DNA from: an uncultured Prevotella sp.
GTDB lineage: Bacteria > Bacteroidota > Bacteroidia > Bacteroidales > Bacteroidaceae
Direction: 5' to 3'
Assembly: GCA_900314935.1 (NCBI GenBank)
Contig: OMXE01000001.1
Coordinates: 1-64,000 of the forward strand
Length of the DNA: 64,000 nt
The translations under genes were made by a program, and so were the position numbers. The number at the start of each line of letters is the position of its first letter. Within the stretch, counting starts at the first letter, position 1. The notes under the pieces were generated by a model. The model was not told where the DNA came from and ran no database searches. It saw only the letters and a program-made list of their open reading frames with translations. Below, piece by piece: positions 8,879 through 22,422 of the stretch.

Positions 8879-11287
8879 ATGAAGAAATTGTCAACTAAAC
8901 ATTCATGGTACATGCTGTTGGGTGTGGGCTTTGCCGCACTCTGTGGATGTACAGGATCAGACAAAGCAGTCATGAACACGATCAACCAAGAAGAGGTAAT
9001 GAGTAAGCTCTCCCTCGAAGAAAAGGCGCATTTCGTTATCGGTACGGGAATGGAAGGCGAAAGTGGTAACAGTGCCGTTGTTGGCGCCACCCGTAATCTC
9101 GTGCCAGGAGCAGCTGGAACCACCTATCCGCTCGACTCTCTCGGCATTCCTCCCATTGTGTTAGCCGACGGTCCTGCAGGACTTCGCATCAGCGCCACTC
9201 GCGAAGGCGACTCCGCCACATACTATTGCACGCACTTCCCCATTGGAACGCTGCTGGCCTCTACATGGAACACCCAGCTCATCGAAGAGGTGGGAAAATC
9301 CATTGGCGAGGAGGTCAAGGAATATGGTGCCGATGTTCTCTTGGCTCCTGCGGTGAATATTATGCGTAACTCACTCTGCGGACGAAACTTCGAGTACTAT
9401 TCAGAAGATCCCGTAGTGGCAGGTAAGACCGCCGCTGCCTATATCCTGGGTGTACAGAAGAATGATGTAGGAACAAGCATCAAGCACTTCGCAGCCAACA
9501 GTCAGGAAACCAACCGTATGAGCAACGATGCACGTATCTCGCAGCGTGCCCTGCGCGAGATTTACCTGAAAGGCTTTGAGATAGCTATCAAGGAGAGTAA
9601 GCCCTGGACGGTGATGACTTCTTATAACTACATCAATGGTGTCTATGCTTCCGAGAGCAAGGATCTCGTCACTACCATCCTCCGCGATGAGTGGGGCTTT
9701 GAGGGAACGGTCATGACCGACTGGTACAGTGGTAAGGATGGAGCCCAGCAGATGTGGGCAGGTAATGACATGCTCCAGCCGGGTAAGCCCGAGCAGTTCG
9801 ATTCTATCGTGGCAGGTGTGAAGAGCGGTAAGCTCGATGAGGCCGACCTCGACCGCTCTGTTCAGCGCACCCTGAACCTTGTGGAAAGGAGTCCGCGCTA
9901 TCAGGGATATAAGTATTCCAACAAACCCAACCTGAAAGCCCATGCAGAAGTAACAAGGCAGTCGGCTGTCGAGGGTATGGTACTCATGAAGAATGGAGCC
10001 ACCCCCAACCCCTCCAAAGAGAGGGGAGAGGTACTACCGTTCAAAGATAGTATCAAAAAAGTTGCATTATATGGTAATACATCGTATGATTTCATTGCCG
10101 GCGGTACAGGTTCAGGCGATGTGAACCATGCCTACGTTGTTTCACTGCTCGACGGACTGAAGAATGGTGGTTACACTGTTTCCGAGGAACTGAAGAAAAC
10201 CTACATTAGCTATCTGGCTGATTGCAGCAAGAAGGCTGAGGCTGAAAAGGCAGAGAAAATCAAGAAAGATCCTGGTATTGCATCACTCCTGCGTCTCCTG
10301 CCGAAGGAACTGCCCACCGAGAAGCTCTTCACTGTTGAGGAGCTGACGGCTCAGGCCAACGAGGCCGATGTGGCCATCATCACCATCGGTCGTATCTCTG
10401 GTGAGTTCATCGACCGTAAGGTGTCTGATTTCAATCTCAGCGCTGCTGAACACATGCTCATCGAGCAGGTATGCGATGTGTATCACAAGGCTGGCAAGCA
10501 AGTGGTGGTACTGTTGAATATCGGTGGAGTCATCGAGACCGCTTCCTGGAAGGATCTGCCCGATGCCATCCTTTGCGCATGGCAGGCTGGTCAGGAAGGT
10601 GGTAACAGCGTGGTTGATGTGCTCAGTGGCAAGCAGTCACCCTCTGGTAAGTTCACCATGACATGGCCCCTGGCATTTGCCGATGCCTACTCTTCCAAGA
10701 ATTTCCCCATCGATTACGGTCTGCGTCTCGACCTGATGTCTCAGGGCAGGAAGGGTAACCAGAAGAATGTTGACTATACCAACTACGAGGAGGATATCTA
10801 CGTGGGCTATCGTTACTTCGATTCCTTCGACGTGCCCGTCAGCTACCCCTTCGGCTTCGGACTCAGCTACACCACGTTCGAATACAGTGATGCGAAGATA
10901 GCCCAGAAGGGTGATGCTTACGAGATTACTGTAACTGTGAAGAACACAGGTGAGTATGCTGGTAAGGAGGTGGTAGAGCTCTATATCGCTGCCCCCAACA
11001 GTAAGGAAGCCAACAAGCCCGTGAAGGAGCTGAAGGCCTTTGCCAAGACCAAGTCGTTGAAGCCAGGTGAGAGCGAGACCCTTACCCTCAGCGTGAAGAC
11101 TGCCGATCTGGCTTCGTTCGATGAGGCTGCCTCTGCATGGGTCGTAGCCGAAGGCGAGTATCAGTTCCTCATCGCCGCTTCCTCGCAGGATATCAAGGCC
11201 ACCCTCACCGCTAAGGCTGCAGCACAGCAGACCAAGGTGAACGATGTGCTGAAACCGCAGGAAAAAATTAATGTATTGAAAAGATAA
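8879..11287 (+). CDS. GH3 beta-glycosidase lipoprotein
   Basis: 802 residues. The lipoprotein signal ends around LCGC (Cys24). The GH3 (alpha/beta)8 domain carries the KHFAANSQE block and the catalytic nucleophile Asp281 in VMTDWYSG. The second alpha/beta sandwich and the C-terminal FnIII-like domain (SYPFGFGLSYTTFEYSD) are present. Expected to release beta-linked glucose or related sugars from oligosaccharide ends. Residues ~374-384 (TPNPSKERGE) come from a C-rich microrepeat and look like an in-frame insertion before the sandwich domain. The esterase follows after three bases, so they form an operon. The exact substrate is not readable. Confidence 0.9.
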   Translation: MKKLSTKHSWYMLLGVGFAALCGCTGSDKAVMNTINQEEVMSKLSLEEKAHFVIGTGMEGESGNSAVVGATRNLVPGAAGTTYPLDSLGIPPIVLADGPAGLRISATREGDSATYYCTHFPIGTLLASTWNTQLIEEVGKSIGEEVKEYGADVLLAPAVNIMRNSLCGRNFEYYSEDPVVAGKTAAAYILGVQKNDVGTSIKHFAANSQETNRMSNDARISQRALREIYLKGFEIAIKESKPWTVMTSYNYINGVYASESKDLVTTILRDEWGFEGTVMTDWYSGKDGAQQMWAGNDMLQPGKPEQFDSIVAGVKSGKLDEADLDRSVQRTLNLVERSPRYQGYKYSNKPNLKAHAEVTRQSAVEGMVLMKNGATPNPSKERGEVLPFKDSIKKVALYGNTSYDFIAGGTGSGDVNHAYVVSLLDGLKNGGYTVSEELKKTYISYLADCSKKAEAEKAEKIKKDPGIASLLRLLPKELPTEKLFTVEELTAQANEADVAIITIGRISGEFIDRKVSDFNLSAAEHMLIEQVCDVYHKAGKQVVVLLNIGGVIETASWKDLPDAILCAWQAGQEGGNSVVDVLSGKQSPSGKFTMTWPLAFADAYSSKNFPIDYGLRLDLMSQGRKGNQKNVDYTNYEEDIYVGYRYFDSFDVPVSYPFGFGLSYTTFEYSDAKIAQKGDAYEITVTVKNTGEYAGKEVVELYIAAPNSKEANKPVKELKAFAKTKSLKPGESETLTLSVKTADLASFDEAASAWVVAEGEYQFLIAASSQDIKATLTAKAAAQQTKVNDVLKPQEKINVLKR
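10001..10030 (+). repeat. C-rich microrepeat inside the GH3 gene
   Basis: The ACCCCCAACCCCTCC half followed by an AGAGAGGGGAG half is a near-palindromic stretch. It is unlike the surrounding codons and of the type usually found between Bacteroidota genes. It encodes TPNPSKERGE in a loop. Confidence 0.6.
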
Positions 11288-12481
<1,194 letters not shown>

Positions 12482-12493
12482 ACCGTTAAAAAC

Positions 12494-12533
12494 AACGAGA
12501 GAGACGTCACAAATGTGGCGTCTCTCTCGTTTC
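12494..12533 (+). terminator. Terminator after the esterase gene
   Basis: A 17-18 bp stem (AACGAGAGAGACGTCAC with its complement, one G-U pair) with an AAAT loop. Only a short T-run follows, directly before the repeat array. The A-rich 5' side means it could also serve the convergent pullulanase gene. Confidence 0.75.
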
Positions 12534-12540
12534 AAAAAGT

Positions 12541-12628
12541 GTTTATGGCTTACAAACACTTTGTTTATGGCCTATAAACACTTTGTTTATGGCTTACAAA
12601 CACTTTGTTTATGGCACATAAACACTTT
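12541..12628. repeat. 22-bp tandem array, four copies
   Basis: GTTTATGGC begins at 12541, 12563, 12585 and 12607. Each period is a 5-bp linker ATGGC plus a 17-bp unit with core AAACACTTTGTTT, itself a palindrome. The array lies between the convergent esterase and pullulanase genes. The 17+5 layout recurs at 21137, 42660, 42877, 42954, 43205 and 63627. Confidence 0.9.
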
Positions 12629-12630
12629 TT

Positions 12631-14538
12631 CTACTCGTGAATAATCAACGAGGATTGTGCATCTACAATCACCTTGGAGCCTTGAAGGTTCCCGAGACCA
12701 TTTTCGTTGATCACCCCGTCGCAGCACACAATGGTGTAGTTACCCTCCGGGATGTTCACTTCCGTGTCGGCCCTGCTGGCATTCAGAATCACGATGATGT
12801 TGCGCCACGAGTCGTTCACGGCAGCCCCATTCACACGGTAAGCCACAATCTTCTCGGGCATATCCAGGAACTCCAGGTTCTCGCGAACCAGAGAGGCGCT
12901 GCCTAAACGGAAAGCCTGGTGGTTCTTGCGCATGGCAATCAGGTTCTTGTAGTAGTTGAACACCTGCGGATACTTCTCCTTATTACTCCAGTCGAGATGA
13001 TTGATGCTATCGGGCGATTCAAAGCTGTTGTGCACGCCTTGCTTGGTGCGCAGCAGCTCCTCACCGCTCAGCATGAAGGGAACGCCCTGAGAGGTGAATA
13101 CAGCCGTCTGAGCCAACAGGTCAAGACGAATCAGCTCGTCTATGGAAACACCCGGCAGACTCGCCTTCAAACGGTCGAAAAGACACATGTCATCATGACA
13201 GCTCACGTAACTCATCATCTGTGAAGGCTCATTGGCCCAAGGCGCCTTTGAGTAGTTCACCTTGGTCATATCCACCTGCGGATGAGCAATAGCCCCCGCA
13301 ATACCGAACTTCATACTCTCCTTGAAACCTGCAAGGTCGGATGAACCAAAGATCCTGATGCCCGAACCTAACCAGCCAGCTTTCGCATCATCGTCGAACG
13401 GACCTCTCAGCGCATCACGAATCTCATCCGAGAAGGCAGCAATGCGCGGCATTCTCGTGATATTGGCCTTCACGCCCAACTCCTCGGTCGGTAAGGCACA
13501 CTGTCCGGCACTCCAGCCCTCGCCATAGATAAAGATGGCAGGATCAATCTCGTCAGCCGCCTTACGGATGGCGTTCATGGTCTCGATGTCGTGACAGCCC
13601 ATCAGGTCGAAGCGGAAGCCGTCGATATGATACTCGTTGATCCAGTATTTCACCGACTCTATCATAAAGCGGCGCATCATGGGCTGTTCGGATGCCGTCT
13701 CGTTGCCACAGCCGGAACCGTTGCTATAAGTTCCGTCTGCGTTCTTGCGGTAATAATAATCCGGATAGGTCTTTTGGAAATTCGAGTGCTCGATGTCGTA
13801 GGTATGGTTATACACCACGTCCAGAATCACGGCAATGCCCGCCTTATGCAGTGCCTGCACCATCTGCTTGAACTCGCGTATGCGTACCTCTGGTGCATAA
13901 GGATCAGTGCTGTAGCCACCCTCTGGCACATTGTAGTTCACCGGATCGTAGCCCCAATTATACTGCGGCTCATTCAGTCGTGTCTCATCCACCGAGCCAT
14001 AATCATAAGAGGGTAGGATATGAATGGCGTTCACGCCCAGCTCCTTCAGATGGTCGATAGCCCACGGCTCTGTAAGCGCCATGAACTTACCAGGATATTT
14101 CGCGCCCTCACGGGCAATAGAGAAATCGCGGTGATGCATCTCATATACTATCAGGTCGTTATAGGGACGGAACACATGACCGTCGGTTTCCCATCCCTCG
14201 GGATTGGTATCTTTGAGATCTACCACCACACCTTTCTGACCGTTCACGCTCACCGCCTTGGCGAACACGCCCGGAGAGGCCTGTCCGTTTACGACGAATT
14301 CATATGTCTGTCCTTTCCGGTCGCCTTTCACCGTGGCCGTCCAGATACTGTCTTTGCCGAGCGTCATCTTTACCGAGTCGTTGCCCACTACGACGAAGCA
14401 CGCAGCATCCGCCGGAGCAAAGAGCTTAAATACGGTCTCACGAGGAGAGTAGGTCATCTCATCAAAGTGAAATGCTTGGTTTTCACCCTTACAAGCCATC
14501 ATCAGTACAGCCATTCCTGCAATCATCAGTTTCTTCAT
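12631..14538 (-). CDS. pulA: Type I pullulanase (GH13), lipoprotein
   Basis: 635 residues. The lipobox is LMMAC (Cys16), followed by K-G-E-N. After a CBM48-like N-terminal domain comes the type I pullulanase signature YNWGYDP. The GH13 regions are DVVYNHT, GFRFDLMG (catalytic Asp), YGEGWSAG (catalytic Glu) and SCHDDM (third acid). It hydrolyses alpha-1,6 branch points of pullulan, amylopectin or glycogen. It is the last gene of the minus-strand run malQ, susB, pulA, 41 bases after susB. Shorter than multi-CBM secreted pullulanases, as usual in this phylum. Confidence 0.93.
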   Translation of the reverse strand: MKKLMIAGMAVLMMACKGENQAFHFDEMTYSPRETVFKLFAPADAACFVVVGNDSVKMTLGKDSIWTATVKGDRKGQTYEFVVNGQASPGVFAKAVSVNGQKGVVVDLKDTNPEGWETDGHVFRPYNDLIVYEMHHRDFSIAREGAKYPGKFMALTEPWAIDHLKELGVNAIHILPSYDYGSVDETRLNEPQYNWGYDPVNYNVPEGGYSTDPYAPEVRIREFKQMVQALHKAGIAVILDVVYNHTYDIEHSNFQKTYPDYYYRKNADGTYSNGSGCGNETASEQPMMRRFMIESVKYWINEYHIDGFRFDLMGCHDIETMNAIRKAADEIDPAIFIYGEGWSAGQCALPTEELGVKANITRMPRIAAFSDEIRDALRGPFDDDAKAGWLGSGIRIFGSSDLAGFKESMKFGIAGAIAHPQVDMTKVNYSKAPWANEPSQMMSYVSCHDDMCLFDRLKASLPGVSIDELIRLDLLAQTAVFTSQGVPFMLSGEELLRTKQGVHNSFESPDSINHLDWSNKEKYPQVFNYYKNLIAMRKNHQAFRLGSASLVRENLEFLDMPEKIVAYRVNGAAVNDSWRNIIVILNASRADTEVNIPEGNYTIVCCDGVINENGLGNLQGSKVIVDAQSSLIIHE

Positions 14539-14579
14539 ATCCTGTTAGTATTTCATTTCGGTTCCAAAGATCGTGTAAA

Positions 14580-19309
<4,730 letters not shown>

Positions 19310-19398
19310 AGACCATTTAGTTAGTTTTATGTTGCGAAATTACGCATTTCTTTGCAACGTTGTTTCACAAAGTGGTGGCTAAATGGTTGTTTTGGTGC

Positions 19399-19410
19399 GC
19401 AAACGTTTGC
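19399..19410. promoter_or_regulatory. LacI-family-like operator palindrome upstream of malQ
   Basis: GCAAACGTTTGC is a perfect 12-bp palindrome with a central CG, matching the core shared by LacI/PurR-family operators. It lies 90 bases before malQ, in the gap after mlaF. A wider imperfect symmetry (GCGCAAAC / GTTTGTGC) surrounds it. No T-run follows on either strand, so it is not a terminator. No LacI-family gene is in the window. Confidence 0.5.
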
Positions 19411-19421
19411 ATGTTTGTGCG

Positions 19422-20177
19422 TTATTTCATTTCTTCCTTCACCTTCTTAAACAGGTCGGAGGCGAAGATGAAGTCGTTGAGCTTCTGGTTCGTGGAAGTC
19501 ATGATCTGGTCTTTGTTACCCGTCCAGGCGGCTTCACCTTGGTGGATAAAGATGATGTTCTCGCCAATACCCATTACCGAATTCATGTCGTGGGTATTGA
19601 TGATAGTGGTGGTTTGGAACTCCTGCGTAATACCGTGCAACAGTTCATCGATAACCAAGGATGTCTTGGGGTCCAATCCTGAGTTCGGCTCATCGCAGAA
19701 CAGGTACTTGGGGTTCAGGGCGATGGCGCGGGCAATGGCCACACGTTTCTGCATACCGCCTGAGAGCTCGCCGGGGAATTTCTTCTCGGCACCCATGAGG
19801 TTCACGCGGTCGAGACAGTCCATGGCGCGTTTGGTGCGTTCCCTTAGGTTCATCGAAGAGAACATATCAAGGGGGAACATCACGTTTTCCAATACCGAGA
19901 TGGAGTCGAACAGCGCGGCGCTCTGGAAGATCATACCCATCTCGCGGCGCAGCAGCACCTTCTCGTTCTTCGACATGGCCACGAAGTCGCGCCCGTCGTA
20001 CAGCACTTCTCCGCTGGTAGGGTCGAGGAGTCCTACGATATTCTTCATCAGCACGGTCTTACCCGACCCGCTCTGTCCGATAATCAGGTTGGTCTTCCCG
20101 TTCTCGAACATCGCATTGATGTCGTGCAACACTTCCTTGTCTTCGAACGACTTATAGAGATGTTTGATTTCGATCAT
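19422..20177 (-). CDS. mlaF: ABC transporter ATP-binding protein, MlaF-like (phospholipid/MCE transport)
   Basis: 251 residues. Walker A GQSGSGKTVL, signature LSGGMQKR, Walker B YLFCDEPNSGLDP. The NSGLDP form and pairing with an MlaE permease mark the Mkl/MlaF branch of MCE transporters, which move lipids between the inner and outer membrane. The start overlaps the mlaE stop by four bases. No mlaD (MCE domain) follows here. Confidence 0.9.
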   Translation of the reverse strand: MIEIKHLYKSFEDKEVLHDINAMFENGKTNLIIGQSGSGKTVLMKNIVGLLDPTSGEVLYDGRDFVAMSKNEKVLLRREMGMIFQSAALFDSISVLENVMFPLDMFSSMNLRERTKRAMDCLDRVNLMGAEKKFPGELSGGMQKRVAIARAIALNPKYLFCDEPNSGLDPKTSLVIDELLHGITQEFQTTTIINTHDMNSVMGIGENIIFIHQGEAAWTGNKDQIMTSTNQKLNDFIFASDLFKKVKEEMK

Positions 20178-20929
20178 GACAGCAATTGGGTTAGGAAGAC
20201 ATCACTGAAAAGAATCAATACGCTGGAAGAGACTACCGCTTCGGTGGAGGCTTTACCCACTTCCACGCTACCGCCTTCCACGGTGTAGCCGCAATAGGAG
20301 GAGACACTGCTGATGATGAAGGCGAACACCAGACTCTTGATGATACTCATCCAAAGGAACCAAGGCACAAAGTCGTGCGTAAGACCGAGGGTGAGGTCGT
20401 CAGGGGGAAGCACATGACCGATATAAGCGGTGGCGTAGGCACCCACAATACCCATGGCAGAGGAGAAGATCACGAGGAAGGGCATCATCGTCACCATGGC
20501 CGTGATCTTCGGTAGGATAAGGTATTCAGCTGAGTTCACTCCCATGATCTCCAACGCATCGATCTGCTGTGTTACACGCATTGTTCCCAATTCGGAGGCG
20601 ATATTCGAACCCACCTTTCCGGCTAAGATCAAACACATGATACTCGATGAGAACTCCAGCAGCATGATCTCGCGGGTGGTATAACCGCTCACCCAGCGGG
20701 GCATCCACGGACTCTGGATGTTCAGCTTCATCTGGATGCAGATCACGGCTCCGATGAAGAACGAGATGAGCAGTACGATACCGATGGAATCGACACCCAA
20801 CGCCTGCATCTCCGTCACGTATTTCTTCCAGAACATGCGGAACCGCTCGGGGCGCGAGAATGTCCTGCCCATCAGCAGGATATACTTACCCAGGGCCAAG
20901 AGCCACTTATATACTAATGTATGCTTCAT
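20174..20929 (-). CDS. mlaE: ABC transporter permease, MlaE-like
   Basis: 251 residues from the ATG at 20929. A GTG at 20944 is in frame, but it would leave almost no leader after the -7 box at 20955-20962. Five to six membrane segments, with the permease signature ELGTMRVTQQIDALEIMGV (the EQ-loop-like motif of MlaE/TGD1 proteins). It partners MlaF, encoded directly downstream. Role: inner-membrane subunit of a lipid transporter maintaining outer-membrane asymmetry, by family knowledge. Confidence 0.9.
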   Translation of the reverse strand: MKHTLVYKWLLALGKYILLMGRTFSRPERFRMFWKKYVTEMQALGVDSIGIVLLISFFIGAVICIQMKLNIQSPWMPRWVSGYTTREIMLLEFSSSIMCLILAGKVGSNIASELGTMRVTQQIDALEIMGVNSAEYLILPKITAMVTMMPFLVIFSSAMGIVGAYATAYIGHVLPPDDLTLGLTHDFVPWFLWMSIIKSLVFAFIISSVSSYCGYTVEGGSVEVGKASTEAVVSSSVLILFSDVFLTQLLS

Positions 20930-20932
20930 GAA

Positions 20933-20962
20933 TACCTTTGTCACATTCCGCTGACAAAGGTA
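20933..20962. promoter_or_regulatory. 11-bp inverted repeat carrying two opposed TACCTTTG boxes at the mlaE start
   Basis: TACCTTTGTCA (20933-20943) and TGACAAAGGTA (20952-20962) are perfect complements around an 8-bp centre. The minus-strand copy is the likely -7 box of mlaE. The plus-strand copy is a second, oppositely directed -7-like box. The repeat abuts the mlaE start codon. Confidence 0.7.
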
Positions 20963-21136
20963 CGAAAAATCTGATTAAGCGAGAAGCAAACAAATGAATT
21001 TGTTTGTTCGAGTGTGAAGATTTTATCCAATAAGTGAGGGAAAAACCAAAAATATTTGAGTTTTTCCGAGCGAGAGTACCTTCGGTGATGCGTTTTAAAA
21101 AGGTGCTTAATGTAAGATTGTTGGAAAGTTGGATTG

Positions 21137-21202
21137 TAAGATTTTGGGAAACTATGGCACTTTGTGGCGAAAACTATGGCAGTTTCTGGTTGAAAGTGCC
21201 TC
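21137..21202. repeat. 22-bp-period array, about three units, linkers ATGGC, ATGGC, GCCTC
   Basis: Units of 17 bp at 21137, 21159 (ACTTTGTGGCGAAAACT) and 21181 (AGTTTCTGGTTGAAAGT). They are separated by ATGGC at 21154 and 21176 and followed by GCCTC at 21198. The last two units begin A(C/G)TTT; the units end AAACT, AAACT and AAAGT. Confidence 0.8.
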
Positions 21203-21209
21203 AAACGCT

Positions 21210-21258
21210 GATAGCGGGAACGTCATTCTCTGATAGCGGGAACGTCATTCACTGGGAG
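21210..21258. repeat. 22-bp direct repeat, two copies
   Basis: GATAG plus CGGGAACGTCATTCTCT, then GATAG plus CGGGAACGTCATTCACT, then GGGAG. This is the same 5+17 layout with a different unit. The copies differ by one base. Confidence 0.85.
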
Positions 21259-21335
21259 CGTCTACGGCGTTCAGTGTTTTTTAACATTAGAACCTTGTCG
21301 GTTAAAGGATTTTCACGCGCTATAAGGGGTCGAAA

Positions 21336-21367
21336 TTTGGTTGTCTCAGAAAAATGTTGTACCTTTG
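21336..21367 (+). promoter_or_regulatory. Promoter of lptB
   Basis: TTTG (21336-21339), 20-base spacer, TACCTTTG (21360-21367). A second -7-like box, TAACTTTG, lies at 21402-21409. Confidence 0.75.
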
Positions 21368-21433
21368 TAGCTTGAAAGATGAAGGTGCGTTTTTTAATGC
21401 GTAACTTTGCAGTTCAAGAAAAACCGAAAGGAT

Positions 21434-22309
21434 ATGGATTTAGAGCTGACGAACCAAGAAGAGCAAACAACGGCTCAGGAAGAGCAAACAGCCAGTCAGG
21501 AGCAGTCGGCAAGCAGTATTCTGCGTGCCGAAGGACTGGTGAAGCGCTATGGTAAGCGAACGGTGGTGAACGATGTGAACATCAATGTTCGACAGGGAGA
21601 GATCGTGGGACTGTTAGGTCCTAATGGTGCCGGTAAGACCACCTCGTTCTACATGACTACCGGCTTGATTGTACCCAATGCAGGACATATATTCATCGAT
21701 GAGCAGGAAATCACCGACTACCCCGTTTATAAGCGCGCTCGGGCAGGTATAGGCTATCTGCCGCAGGAGGCCAGCGTGTTCCGCAAGCTGAGCGTGGAAG
21801 ACAATATCATGGCAGTGCTTGAGATGACCGGTAAGCCGCGCGATTACCGCTTGGAGAAGCTGGAGGCGCTGATCAAGGAGTTCCGTTTGGAAAAGGTGCG
21901 TAAGAACAAAGGTGATCAGCTGTCGGGTGGTGAGCGCCGTAGAACGGAGATTGCACGCTGTCTGGCCATTGAACCGAAATTCATCATGCTCGACGAGCCC
22001 TTTGCAGGCGTTGACCCGATTGCCGTGGAAGATATCCAGCACATTGTATGGCAGCTGAAATATCGTAACATCGGTATTCTGATAACCGACCATAATGTTC
22101 ACGAAACACTGAATATTACCGACCGTGCCTATCTGCTGTTCGAAGGAAGAATCTTGTTCCAGGGCAGTCCTGAGGAACTGGCCGCCAACCGCATCGTGAA
22201 AGAGAAATACCTGGGTACAAACTTCGTGCTTCAGAAGAAGGACTTCCAGCTGATTGACGAGGAGAAACGTCGTAGGGAACAGGAGGAGCAACAGGCAGAA
22301 GAAGGTTAA
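21434..22309 (+). CDS. lptB: LPS export ABC transporter ATP-binding protein
   Basis: 291 residues from the ATG at 21434, preceded by GAAAGG. An in-frame TTG at 21407 lies inside a -7-like box and is rejected. Walker [11 protein letters not shown]-loop region [12 protein letters not shown] (typical of LptB), signature LSGGERRR, Walker [14 protein letters not shown] and switch His in ITDHNV. It powers LPS extraction by LptFG. Two additions are visible: an N-terminal Gln/Glu-rich leader of ~30 residues and an acidic/Gln tail after residue ~270. Single gene, followed by tig. Confidence 0.95.
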   Translation: MDLELTNQEEQTTAQEEQTASQEQSASSILRAEGLVKRYGKRTVVNDVNINVRQGEIVGLLGPNGAGKTTSFYMTTGLIVPNAGHIFIDEQEITDYPVYKRARAGIGYLPQEASVFRKLSVEDNIMAVLEMTGKPRDYRLEKLEALIKEFRLEKVRKNKGDQLSGGERRRTEIARCLAIEPKFIMLDEPFAGVDPIAVEDIQHIVWQLKYRNIGILITDHNVHETLNITDRAYLLFEGRILFQGSPEELAANRIVKEKYLGTNFVLQKKDFQLIDEEKRRREQEEQQAEEG

Positions 22310-22367
22310 AAAAACGTATTTTTCCACATTTTTCCACATTATATATTATTATTAGGAAAATTATGCG

Positions 22368-22375
22368 TACCTTTG
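22368..22375 (+). promoter_or_regulatory. -7 promoter element TACCTTTG for tig
   Basis: Perfect TAnnTTTG, 47 bases before the tig start. The -33 region is A/T-rich without a clear TTTG. Confidence 0.65.
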
Positions 22376-22422
22376 CACCCCGATTTTCGAAAGGCAATAA
22401 CAATTTAACGAAATAAGTATAG

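Larger units (their letters stand above)
20963..21335. other. Intergenic region between mlaE and lptB
   Basis: About 470 bases without a credible gene lie between the mlaE start and lptB. They hold two short arrays with 22-bp period (21137-21202 and 21210-21258) and the lptB promoter at the right end. A 113-codon open frame crosses the arrays but has no ribosome-binding site and no recognisable domain. Confidence 0.7.

Noticed and set aside
19399..19420. Terminator for mlaF at the GCAAACGTTTGC palindrome
   Set aside because: No T-run follows on the minus strand, and the position and core fit an operator better.
21034..21375. A 113-codon open frame between mlaE and lptB
   Set aside because: It runs across the 22-bp arrays and into the lptB promoter, has no ribosome-binding site and shows no protein-like composition.
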